Source: Chloroflexota bacterium (lineage in GTDB: Bacteria; Chloroflexota; Limnocylindria; Limnocylindrales; CSP1-4). From it: a stretch of 12,293 bases of DNA. The stretch spans positions 1 to 12,293 of the forward strand of contig JAKAHL010000027.1 of NCBI GenBank assembly GCA_021815005.1, written 5' to 3'. The position numbers and the translations under genes are program-made. Under the pieces are notes generated by a model. It was not told where the DNA came from and did not search any database. It saw only the letters and a list, made by a program, of their open reading frames with translations. This document shows positions 6,143 through 12,293 of this stretch, in pieces; position 1 is the stretch's first letter, and every line of letters starts with the position of its first letter.

Positions 6143-7093
6143 ATGGCAAAACCCCCCGCGCCCGCCCAGGCGCCGCTCATCGCTGCCCGCGGCCTGACCA
6201 AGAGGTTCGGTGACTTCACCGCCGTTGACGCGATCGACTTCGATGTCGCGCCGGGCGAGAGTTTCGGCTTCCTGGGCCCAAACGGCGCGGGCAAGACGAG
6301 CACGATGCGGATGATCGGCTGCGTCTCGCCGGTAACCGCTGGCGAGCTGCGGATCCTGGGCCGAGACCCCACGACGGACGGCCCGCGCATCCGCGGCCGC
6401 CTGGGCGTGGTGCCCCAGCAGGACACGCTCGACACGGATCTCTCGGTGATGGACAACCTCGTCATCTACGGCCGCTACTTCGGGCTGACCCGGGCTGAGA
6501 GTCGGCGGCGCGCGGCCGAGCTGCTCGAGTTCGCGCAGCTGGCGGACCGGGCGGGGGACCGGGTGGACCCGCTGTCGGGCGGGATGAAGCGCCGTCTGAC
6601 GATCGCCCGCGCCCTCATCAACGAGCCCTCGATCCTGCTCCTCGACGAGCCCACCACCGGCCTGGACCCGCAGGCCCGCCACCTGCTCTGGGACCGCCTG
6701 TACCGGCTCAAGCAGCGCGGCGTGACGCTCGTCCTGACCACCCATTACATGGACGAGGCCGAGCAGCTGTGCGACCGCCTGGTGGTGATGGACAAGGCCC
6801 GGATCGTCGCCGAGGGCTCGCCCCGGGAGCTCATCGAGCGCTACTCCTCCCGCGAGGTGACCGAGCTGCGCTTCCCGGTGGGGGTCCAGGAGACGCTGGC
6901 CGACGCGCAGCTCGAGGGCATCGGCGACCGGATCGACCGCCTGCCGGACCGCGTCCTCGTCTACAGCGATGACGGCGAGGCGGTGGGCCCGGCCGTTCAC
7001 GCTCGCGGGCTGCGGCCTGAGACGGTCCTCGTCCGGCGCAGCTCGCTCGAGGACGTCTTCCTGCGGCTGACCGGCCGGACGCTGGTGGACTGA
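6143..7093 (+). CDS. ABC transporter ATP-binding protein, NodI/drug-exporter type
   Basis: This 316-residue cytoplasmic ATPase would power the two ABC-2 permeases encoded next. Visible motifs are Walker A GPNGAGKT (45-52), the Q-loop in VVPQQD (about Q92), the signature LSGGMKRR (144-151), Walker B ILLLDEP (164-170) followed by TTGLDP, and the switch H201 in TTHYMDEAE. The C-terminal part from about residue 222 is the extension common in NodI/DrrA-like exporter ATPases, including SSLEDVFLRLTGR (303-315). The ATG at 6143 is the first start that includes the complete domain. An ATG at 6133 is out of frame. The gene is followed one base after its stop by a permease GTG, so the three genes form an operon. 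Exported substrate cannot be read from the sequence: NodIJ-like oligosaccharide, lipid or antibiotic are all possible. Confidence 0.93.
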   Translation: MAKPPAPAQAPLIAARGLTKRFGDFTAVDAIDFDVAPGESFGFLGPNGAGKTSTMRMIGCVSPVTAGELRILGRDPTTDGPRIRGRLGVVPQQDTLDTDLSVMDNLVIYGRYFGLTRAESRRRAAELLEFAQLADRAGDRVDPLSGGMKRRLTIARALINEPSILLLDEPTTGLDPQARHLLWDRLYRLKQRGVTLVLTTHYMDEAEQLCDRLVVMDKARIVAEGSPRELIERYSSREVTELRFPVGVQETLADAQLEGIGDRIDRLPDRVLVYSDDGEAVGPAVHARGLRPETVLVRRSSLEDVFLRLTGRTLVD

Positions 7094-7094
7094 G

Positions 7095-7904
7095 GTGACG
7101 GCTCCGGCGATCCCCGAGCCGCGCCCCTCGGCCGGATACCTGGCCGCCTACGAGCACCAGATCCTGCTCTACCTGCGCAATTGGCGCGGTTCGCTGTTCA
7201 GCAACTTCGCCCAGCCGGCCCTGTTTCTGCTCGCGATGGGGGTGGGCCTGGGTTCGTACGTGGACAAGGGCGGCGCGAACGCCACCGGCGGCGTCTCCTA
7301 CCTGCAGTTCCTGGCGCCCGCGCTGCTCGTCTCGAGCGTGATGCAGGGCGCCTCGAGCGAGGGCACGTTCCCCGTGCTCGCCGGGTTCCACTGGGTTCGC
7401 CGGTACTACGCCATGTACGCGACCCCGCTGACGCCGCGCGCCATCGCCTTCGGCCAGCTGGCCTGGAACGCCACCCACGCGCTGATGGTCGGCGCCATCT
7501 TCTGCGTGATCATCGGGCTGTTCGGAGCAGCCGCAACGCCGGGGATCGTCTGGTCGGTCCCGATCGGCGTGCTGACCGGGATCGCGTTCTCCGCCCCGAT
7601 CGCGGCGTTCATGAGCACCCAGCGCGACACCAACGCGTGGAACAACATCTGGCGCTTCGGCATCACGCCGCTGTTCCTGTTCAGCGGCACGTTCTTCCCG
7701 ATCGACCGGCTGCCCGAGCTGATCCGCCCGATCGCCTGGCTGCTGCCCCTGTGGCACGGCGTGGACCTGGCCCGCTCGGCGGCGCTCGGCACGGTGGGGG
7801 ACCAGCCGCTGCTCGCGGCGGCGCACCTCGCCATATTGCTGGCGATGGCCGTCGGCGGCACGTGGGCGATGTTCGCCATGTTCCGCCGCCAGCTGGAGAA
7901 GTAG
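7095..7904 (+). CDS. ABC-2 family permease, NodJ-like (first of two)
   Basis: This 269-residue integral membrane subunit of an exporter has about six hydrophobic segments (near 38-54, 66-85, 125-145, 151-175, 187-203 and 240-262). The end of the fold carries the family signature LFLFSGTFFPIDRLPELIRP (193-212) followed by LPLWHGVDLARS (217-228). These are typical of NodJ and related ABC-2 permeases, which lack large extracellular domains. The GTG at 7095 begins one base after the ATPase stop codon, so co-translation is likely. Its partner permease has the same length and the same signature but a clearly different sequence, which suggests a heterodimeric membrane channel. The substrate is unknown. 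Confidence 0.9.
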   Translation: MTAPAIPEPRPSAGYLAAYEHQILLYLRNWRGSLFSNFAQPALFLLAMGVGLGSYVDKGGANATGGVSYLQFLAPALLVSSVMQGASSEGTFPVLAGFHWVRRYYAMYATPLTPRAIAFGQLAWNATHALMVGAIFCVIIGLFGAAATPGIVWSVPIGVLTGIAFSAPIAAFMSTQRDTNAWNNIWRFGITPLFLFSGTFFPIDRLPELIRPIAWLLPLWHGVDLARSAALGTVGDQPLLAAAHLAILLAMAVGGTWAMFAMFRRQLEK

Positions 7905-7907
7905 GGG

Positions 7908-8717
7908 ATGGCCAGCCTGCCCGCCGCGGGCCGCATCGCCCCCGCCCGCCTGAGCGGCCGCCGCGCGGCGCTGATGGTGGAGCGCAACACGATGGCGCTG
8001 GGCTCGAGCTGGATGATGGTCCTGGGCGGCTTCTTCGAGCCGCTGTTCTACCTGCTCTCGATCGGCTTCGGACTGGGGGGCATGGTGGGCGACGTCCCCG
8101 GCCCGGACGGGCGGCCCATCGCGTACGCGCTGTTCGTGGCGCCGGCGCTGCTGGCGAGCTCGTCCATGAACGGCGCGATCACCGAGTGCACGTTCAACTT
8201 CTTCTTCAAGCTCACCTATCAGAAGACGTACGACGCGGTGCTGTCCACGCCCATGTCGCCCGGCGACGTGGCCCTGGGTGAGATCGGCTGGGCGATCATC
8301 CGGTCCACGCTCTACTCGGTCGGGTTCTTCGCGGTCCTGCTTGCGCTCGGGCTCTACCGCTCGCCGCTGGCGATCCTGGCCATCCCGGCCGCGATGCTGC
8401 TGTCCTGGGCGTTCTCCGCCGTCGCGCTCGCCCTCACCACCTGGATGCGCGGCTGGCAGGACTTCGACCTGATCTTCCTGGTCACGCTGCCGCTGTTCCT
8501 GTTCAGCGGCACGTTCTACCCGGTCACCGCATACCCGGAGGCGCTTCGCGTCCTGGTGGAGTGGACCCCGCTCTACCAGGGCGTCGCGCTCATCCGGGCC
8601 CTGGTCACCGGCATCATGGACGTCGGTGCGCTCGCGCACGTGGCCTACCTGCTGGCGATGGGCGTCGTCGGCCTCGCCGTGGTCAGCCGCCGGCTGGACC
8701 GGCTGCTCCGGAAGTAG
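7908..8717 (+). CDS. ABC-2 family permease, NodJ-like (second of two)
   Basis: This second 269-residue permease starts at an ATG three bases after the previous stop, with GGAG about eight bases upstream of the start. The ABC-2 signature is LFLFSGTFYPVTAYPEALR (196-214), followed by TPLYQGVALIRAL (220-232). Hydrophobic segments lie near 33-57, 72-90, 131-150, 155-178, 187-206 and 238-260. It resembles the first permease in length and layout, which fits an old duplication, with the two subunits forming the exporter with the upstream ATPase. The gene ends at TAG 8715-8717, and a new transcription unit begins about 80 bases later. Substrate unknown. Confidence 0.9.
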   Translation: MASLPAAGRIAPARLSGRRAALMVERNTMALGSSWMMVLGGFFEPLFYLLSIGFGLGGMVGDVPGPDGRPIAYALFVAPALLASSSMNGAITECTFNFFFKLTYQKTYDAVLSTPMSPGDVALGEIGWAIIRSTLYSVGFFAVLLALGLYRSPLAILAIPAAMLLSWAFSAVALALTTWMRGWQDFDLIFLVTLPLFLFSGTFYPVTAYPEALRVLVEWTPLYQGVALIRALVTGIMDVGALAHVAYLLAMGVVGLAVVSRRLDRLLRK

Positions 8718-8786
8718 CGCCTGCGGGCTCCGTTCGGTCGCCAGCGGTCGCGGGGCCGCTCGCGGGCACGCTTCGCCGACCCCGGT

Positions 8787-8792
8787 TAGCAT
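8787..8792 (+). promoter_or_regulatory. Probable -10 element TAGCAT of the uracil-DNA glycosylase gene
   Basis: TAGCAT ends 6 bases before the GTG start at 8799, with no purine-rich Shine-Dalgarno in a position to compete. This is the closest spacing of the four start-proximal hexamers and fits a leaderless transcript. No convincing -35 was found. The rest of 8718-8798 is GC-rich and shows no gene. Confidence 0.45.
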
Positions 8793-8798
8793 CCCGGG

Positions 8799-9515
8799 GT
8801 GCCCAGCGCCGACCCCCGCGCGACCGCCTCGGCGGCCAGAGACCTCGCCTCCCTCGACACCGCGATCGCCGCCTGCGGCGCCTGCCCCCGCCTGGTGGCA
8901 TGGCGAGAGCAGCAGGCCCGGGTCAAGGTCGCTCGGTTTCGTGACGAGACGTACTGGGCGCACGGGGTGCCCGGGTTCGGCGACTCGGCGTCGAGGATCC
9001 TCCTGGTGGGGCTCGCTCCGGCTGCCCACGGCGCCAACCGCACCGGCCGCGTCTTCACCGGCGACGCGTCGGGCGACTTCCTGTGGCACGCGATGCACGC
9101 GGTGGGTCTGGCCAGCCAGCCCGAGGGCCGCCGGGCCGGCGACGGGCTGCGCCTCGCCGGGGTCCGGGTGACCGCCGCCGTCCGCTGCGCCCCGCCCGGG
9201 AACAAGCCCACCCCCGACGAGCAAGCGCGCTGCCGTCCCTACCTGGTGCGCGAGCTGGAGCTTCTGCGAGACGTCTCCGTGATCGTGCCGCTCGGCGCCA
9301 TCGGCTGGGATTCCGCCCTGCGCACCCTGTCCGCGCTGGGCTACGCCATGCCCGTGCCGAAGCCCCGGTTCGCCCACGCGGCCGAGGCGAGGGTCGGCCG
9401 CTACACGCTCCTGGGCTCGTACCACCCGAGCCAGCAGAACACGTTCACGGGCAAGCTGACCCAGCCGATGCTGCAGGACGTGCTCCGGCGGGCCAAGGAA
9501 CTGGCCGGCCTCTGA
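8799..9515 (+). CDS. Uracil-DNA glycosylase, family 5 (UdgB type)
   Basis: This base-excision repair enzyme removes uracil, and in this family also hypoxanthine and other deaminated bases, from DNA. The 238-residue protein has motif I GLAPAAHGANRTGR (71-84). Ala follows GLAP here, where other families have a catalytic Asn or Asp; this is the mark of family 5 (UDGb). Motif II is GSYHPSQQNTFTGKLT (206-221), with H209. Four cysteines, C26, C29 (CGACPRL), C130 and C145, are placed as expected for the [4Fe-4S] cluster of families 4 and 5. The GTG at 8799 fits the -10 element just upstream and gives a normal length. It stands as a separate unit between the ABC exporter and dnaJ. Family 4 is the alternative, but motif I argues against it. 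Confidence 0.93.
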   Translation: MPSADPRATASAARDLASLDTAIAACGACPRLVAWREQQARVKVARFRDETYWAHGVPGFGDSASRILLVGLAPAAHGANRTGRVFTGDASGDFLWHAMHAVGLASQPEGRRAGDGLRLAGVRVTAAVRCAPPGNKPTPDEQARCRPYLVRELELLRDVSVIVPLGAIGWDSALRTLSALGYAMPVPKPRFAHAAEARVGRYTLLGSYHPSQQNTFTGKLTQPMLQDVLRRAKELAGL

Positions 9516-9547
9516 CGGCGCCCGACCGCCCCCGCCCCAACCTCCCC

Positions 9548-9553
9548 TAGAAT
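9548..9553 (+). promoter_or_regulatory. Probable -10 element TAGAAT of the dnaJ-prmA operon
   Basis: TAGAAT is the best match to TATAAT among the four such elements in this window and ends 10 bases before the dnaJ ATG. The intervening bases are CCCCCACGC-rich with no Shine-Dalgarno, so a very short or absent leader is likely. No CIRCE-type inverted repeat or clear -35 was seen upstream. Confidence 0.5.
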
Positions 9554-9563
9554 TCCCCCACGC

Positions 9564-10676
9564 ATGACAGCAGAACGCGATTTCTACGAGGTGCTCGGCG
9601 TCGAGCGCGGCGCGTCCGAGGCGGACATCAAGCGCGCCTTCCGCAAGCTCGCCCAGCAGTGGCATCCGGACGTCAGCAAGGAGCCGGCGTCCGACGCCCG
9701 CTTCAAGGAGATCAACGAGGCGTACCAGGTCCTCGGGGACCCGCAGCGCCGCCAGCAGTACGACATGTTCGGGCGGGCCGGCGTGTCCGGCGCGGGCGGC
9801 GGCGACCCTTTCGGCGGGGCTGGCTTCGGCGGCTTCAGCGACATCTTCGACGCCTTCTTCGGCGGGGCGACGGGCGGCCAGGCGCGACGGGCGCGACCCC
9901 AGACGGGCGCGGACCTGCGCTACGACCTGCGGATCACGTTCGAGGAGGCCGTCCTCGGCTGCGAGAAGGAGATCGAGTTCCCGGTCCTGGGCCGGTGCGA
10001 CACCTGCGGCGGCTCGGGCGCCAAGCCCGGCTCAACCCCCACCACCTGCCCCCAGTGCAACGGGCGCGGCGAGATCCGGTCGGTGCGCCAGACGATGCTC
10101 GGCCAGATGGTCAACGTCCAGCCCTGCCCGCGCTGCCATGGCGAGGGCCGCACGGTGGACACGCCCTGCGAGACCTGCCACGGGGAGGGACGAACCCAGC
10201 GCCAGCGGACGCTGCGCGTGTCCATCCCGGCGGGCATCGACGAGGGCCATCAGGTCCGCCTGTCCAACGAGGGCGAGGTTGGGCCGCGCGGCGGCGCCCC
10301 CGGCAGCCTGTACGTCGCGGTGCACGTGGCGGACCACCCGAGCCTCACCCGCGAGGGCACGGAGCTGTTCTACGAGGCGGACCTCTCGATCGCCCAGGCG
10401 GCGCTCGGCGCCAAGCTCAAGGTGCCGGTGGTGGACGGCGAGCCAGTCGACGTGGACATTCGGCCGGGCACGCAGCCCGGCACCGAGATCCGCCTGCGCG
10501 GCAAGGGTGTCCCGCACCTTCGGCGCCAGAACCAGCGCGGCGACCTGCACGTGATCGTGAACGTGGTCGTGCCCACCAAGCTGAGCAAGCGCCAGCGCGA
10601 GCTGCTCGAGGCGTTCGCCAAGGAGTCGGGCGAGAGCGTGGCGGGCGGCGGCCTCCGCGAGAAGCTGGGCCTGTGA
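9564..10676 (+). CDS. dnaJ: Chaperone protein DnaJ (Hsp40)
   Basis: This 370-residue type I DnaJ is the co-chaperone that delivers unfolded clients to DnaK and stimulates its ATPase. The domains are complete. The J domain covers about 4-70 with HPD at 34-36 (QQWHPDVSKEP). A Gly/Phe-rich linker lies at about 73-104. The zinc-finger domain has four CxxCxGxG repeats starting at C145, C162, C188 and C202. The C-terminal substrate-binding domains run from about 215 to 355. The end EKLGL is ordinary. It is preceded by its own -10-like element and overlaps prmA by four bases (GTGA). hrcA, grpE and dnaK are not in the window; a UDG gene stands in their usual place upstream. This may therefore be a second dnaJ copy or a broken cluster. 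Confidence 0.96.
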   Translation: MTAERDFYEVLGVERGASEADIKRAFRKLAQQWHPDVSKEPASDARFKEINEAYQVLGDPQRRQQYDMFGRAGVSGAGGGDPFGGAGFGGFSDIFDAFFGGATGGQARRARPQTGADLRYDLRITFEEAVLGCEKEIEFPVLGRCDTCGGSGAKPGSTPTTCPQCNGRGEIRSVRQTMLGQMVNVQPCPRCHGEGRTVDTPCETCHGEGRTQRQRTLRVSIPAGIDEGHQVRLSNEGEVGPRGGAPGSLYVAVHVADHPSLTREGTELFYEADLSIAQAALGAKLKVPVVDGEPVDVDIRPGTQPGTEIRLRGKGVPHLRRQNQRGDLHVIVNVVVPTKLSKRQRELLEAFAKESGESVAGGGLREKLGL

Positions 10677-11752
10677 CGCTCGATCGCGATGGGGCGGCCG
10701 CGGCCGGCGCGGCAGGCGCGGCAGGCGCGACAGGCCCGTCTCGCGACGGAGCGGCCGCGGACGGCGCGGACGGCGCGGCTCGCGACCCGCTCGACGGCCT
10801 CGACCTGGCGGCCGCGGCGGCGGGGAGGGACGCCTGGCTGGAGCTCGCGGTCGCCGCGGACCACGAGGCGGTGGAGGCCGTGTCCGAGATCCTCTCCCGC
10901 GCCGCGCCCGGCGGGACCAGCGTGGAGCCCGCGTTCGAGCTCGTCGAGGACGGGCTGGCGGCCCGCGTGGACTTCGCGCGGCCCGCCCTCGTGCGTGCCT
11001 ACCTGCCGGTCCTCTCGCCCGCGGCCGTCCGCGAGGCCGTGCGGCAGGCCGATCTCGAGCTGGGCCACCTCCAGGCATTCGGCCTGCGACCGATCGGCGA
11101 CCTCGCCGCGCGGCTGGTCCGCGAGACCGACTGGGCCAACGCCTGGAAGGCCCACTTCCCGGTGCTGCGGGTGGGCCGGCGCCTCGTGATCCGGCCCACG
11201 TGGCGACGGCATCGGCACCAGCCCGACGACGTCGTGCTCGCGCTGGACCCCGGCATGGCATTCGGCACCGGGCTGCACCCCACCACCCGCCTGTGCCTCG
11301 CGGCGCTCGAGGCGCTCGCCGACCGCGGCGCCCTCGACGGGGCCCGCGTGATCGACGTGGGCTCGGGGAGCGGCATCCTGTCGATCGCGGCCGGGCTGCT
11401 GGGCGCCTCGTCGGTGCTGGCCGTGGACGTGGATCCCATCGCCGTCGAGGCGTCCACCGCGAATGCCCGCCGCAACCGGCTCGCCCGCCGCATCCGCGCC
11501 CGCGCGGGCAGCTCGCCGTCCGGCGAGGGGCCGTTCGACCTGGTGCTCGCCAACCTGATCGCGTCGTTGCTGGTCCAGCTCGCCGACGGGCTGATGGCCG
11601 ACCTGCGGGCCGGAGGCACGCTGCTCGCCTCGGGCATCTTCGCGAACCGCGAGGCGGAGGTGGTCGCCGCGTTCGAGGCGCGCGGCCTCGTGATCGCGCG
11701 GCGCTGGGCGGAGGGCGACTGGGTGGCGCTGGAAGCGGTCCGGCCCGCCTGA
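10673..11752 (+). CDS. prmA: Ribosomal protein L11 methyltransferase PrmA
   Basis: PrmA uses SAM to methylate amino groups of ribosomal protein L11. The 359-residue call starts at the GTG that overlaps the dnaJ stop, and no other usable in-frame start is seen before the conserved domain. The first 52 residues are an Ala/Gly/Asp-rich low-complexity stretch with two RDGAAA motifs, making the protein longer than the usual 290-320. From residue 53 (DAWLELAV) the family begins. Motifs are EAVEAVSEIL (65-74), DWANAWKAHFPV (153-164), LDPGMAFGTGLHPTTRLCL (191-209), SAM motif VIDVGSGSGILSIA (226-239), VDVDPIAVEAS (251-261), LANLIASLL (292-300) and AGGTLLASGI (313-322). It follows dnaJ as in many Gram-positive lineages. 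Whether the N-terminal tail is really translated is uncertain. Confidence 0.93.
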   Translation: MTLDRDGAAAAGAAGAAGATGPSRDGAAADGADGAARDPLDGLDLAAAAAGRDAWLELAVAADHEAVEAVSEILSRAAPGGTSVEPAFELVEDGLAARVDFARPALVRAYLPVLSPAAVREAVRQADLELGHLQAFGLRPIGDLAARLVRETDWANAWKAHFPVLRVGRRLVIRPTWRRHRHQPDDVVLALDPGMAFGTGLHPTTRLCLAALEALADRGALDGARVIDVGSGSGILSIAAGLLGASSVLAVDVDPIAVEASTANARRNRLARRIRARAGSSPSGEGPFDLVLANLIASLLVQLADGLMADLRAGGTLLASGIFANREAEVVAAFEARGLVIARRWAEGDWVALEAVRPA

Positions 11753-11754
11753 GC

Positions 11755-11783
11755 GGCCGGCGCGAAGGTGGTCGGCGCCGGCC
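11755..11783 (+). terminator. Perfect hairpin directly after prmA
   Basis: GGCCGGCGC (11755-11763) and GCGCCGGCC (11775-11783) form a perfect 9-bp stem with an 11-base loop, starting two bases after the prmA stop. It lies before the separate start signals of the next gene. There is no T-run after it, so it is either a U-less terminator, as often proposed in high-GC bacteria, or a 3' stabilising stem. Confidence 0.45.
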
Positions 11784-11813
11784 CGCCCTCGCCTGGCCCC
11801 GCCGTCCCTGCGC

Positions 11814-11819
11814 TACGAT
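11814..11819 (+). promoter_or_regulatory. Probable -10 element TACGAT of mtaB
   Basis: TACGAT ends 8 bases before the ATG at 11828, and the gap is an alternating GC run with no Shine-Dalgarno. The arrangement repeats that at 6129, 8787 and 9548. It follows the post-prmA hairpin, which supports a new transcription unit here. Confidence 0.42.
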
Positions 11820-11827
11820 CGCGCGCG

Positions 11828-12293
11828 ATGCCCGACCCCGTCGTGAGCCCCGCCGTGACCCCCGCTGCCCGTCGCCCGGCGCCCCGGACCGCGGCGATCG
11901 TCAACCTCGGCTGCAAGGTCAACCAAGCCGAGATGGAGGCGGCCGTCCGGCTGCTCCGCGAGGGCGGCGTTCCGCTGGTGGACCCGGAGCGGGGCGCGGA
12001 CCTGGTCATCGTCAACACCTGCACCGTCACCTCGGTCGCGGACGAGAAGAGCCGCCAGGCGGTCCGCCGCGCCCGGCGCGCGAACCCAGCGGCACAGGTG
12101 GTGGTGACCGGCTGCTCGGTCCAGGTGGACCCGGGCGCGTTCGCGCGCGCGGATCCCGTGGCGACGCTCGTGGGCAACGACGCGAAGGCGGCGTTCCTGG
12201 CGGAGCTGGAGGGCCTGCTCGCCCTCGGCCGCCCCGATGCCGACCGCCCGGACGCCGGCCGCCCGGACGCCGGCCGCCCGGACGCCGGCCGCC
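11828..12293 (+). CDS. mtaB: tRNA t6A37 methylthiotransferase MtaB, N-terminal part (runs off the window)
   Basis: MtaB is a radical-SAM, double [4Fe-4S] enzyme. It converts t6A to ms2t6A at position 37 of certain tRNAs. Only the first 155 codons are present. The N-terminal UPF0004 domain shows its three cluster cysteines: C29 in NLGCKVNQAE, C65 in NTCTVT and C96 in TGCSVQ. These exact contexts (LGCKVN, NTCTVT) favour MtaB over MiaB or RimO. The first 20 residues are a Pro/Ala-rich lead-in. From residue 134 the frame enters a (G/D)RPDA repeat that continues to the end of the window, where the radical-SAM domain (CxxxCxxC) would be expected. Its place after dnaJ and prmA is conserved in Gram-positive lineages. 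Confidence 0.9.
   Translation, partial: MPDPVVSPAVTPAARRPAPRTAAIVNLGCKVNQAEMEAAVRLLREGGVPLVDPERGADLVIVNTCTVTSVADEKSRQAVRRARRANPAAQVVVTGCSVQVDPGAFARADPVATLVGNDAKAAFLAELEGLLALGRPDADRPDAGRPDAGRPDAGR
12227..12293 (+). repeat. 15-bp in-frame tandem repeat inside mtaB
   Basis: Four units of 15 bases and part of a fifth run to the window edge, starting at 12227, 12242, 12257, 12272 and 12287. The latest units are GGCCGCCCGGACGCC, encoding Gly-Arg-Pro-Asp-Ala. The first two differ slightly (GRPDA with GAT, DRPDA), so the array looks as if it grew downstream by duplication. The unit is a multiple of three, so the frame is kept. The total copy number is not visible. Confidence 0.88.

Noticed and set aside
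6831..9665. 944-codon open frame on the - strand across the ABC exporter, UDG and dnaJ start
   Set aside because: Its composition is a shadow of the + strand genes (Arg/Gly/Gln/His-rich), with no recognisable domain. It spans several independent, well-supported + strand genes.
11640..11655. A fifth copy of the repeat core within prmA (TTCGCGAACCGCGA)
   Set aside because: It matches only part of the core, lacks the TTCCGGG half and encodes IFANRE in the conserved end of PrmA. Chance similarity driven by codon use is the simpler reading.

Overview
The window is very GC-rich, densely packed bacterial chromosome. Every confident gene but one lies on the + strand. The organism most likely belongs to a high-GC, Gram-positive-like lineage that uses menaquinone. 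The dnaJ-prmA-mtaB order is the tail of the Firmicutes/Chloroflexi-type hrcA-grpE-dnaK-dnaJ-prmA-rsmE-mtaB neighbourhood. Together with -10-like hexamers set directly against start codons and the extreme GC, this makes me favour a high-GC Chloroflexota lineage (Limnocylindria-like), with Actinomycetota as the alternative. That placement is inference.

Region 1 (1-5114) is a menaquinone biosynthesis operon: menB (3' end only), menA, menC, a menE fused to an alpha/beta-hydrolase domain, and menG/ubiE. Each junction is a 4-base stop/start overlap (GTGA, GTGA, ATGA, ATGA), so the genes are probably translationally coupled. Together they cover o-succinylbenzoate formation (MenC), CoA activation (MenE), ring closure to DHNA-CoA (MenB), prenylation (MenA) and final C-methylation (MenG). 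The fused hydrolase could supply MenH, or the otherwise missing DHNA-CoA thioesterase step.

Region 2 (5115-6142) is the unusual part. A small ArsR-type winged-helix regulator on the - strand (5457-5753) sits between two pairs of the same repeat, whose core is TTCGCGAATCGCGGAACG. The left pair is in + orientation and encloses an 11/12-bp minisatellite. The right pair is in - orientation and encloses a 17-bp tandem array. The whole looks like a repeat cage around the regulator.

Region 3 (6143-8717) is a three-gene ABC-2 exporter of the NodI/NodJ or drug-export type: one ATPase and two different 269-residue permeases. It is divergent from the ArsR gene, which may control it.

Region 4 (8799-12293) holds a family 5 (UdgB-type) uracil-DNA glycosylase, dnaJ, prmA (GTGA overlap with dnaJ) and the 5' part of mtaB. 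The mtaB fragment ends in an in-frame 15-bp repeat. Four transcription-unit starts (6143, 8799, 9564, 11828) have a TANNNT hexamer ending 6-10 bases before the start codon and no clear Shine-Dalgarno, which suggests leaderless mRNAs. I saw no tRNA, rRNA, CRISPR array, transposase or phage gene.
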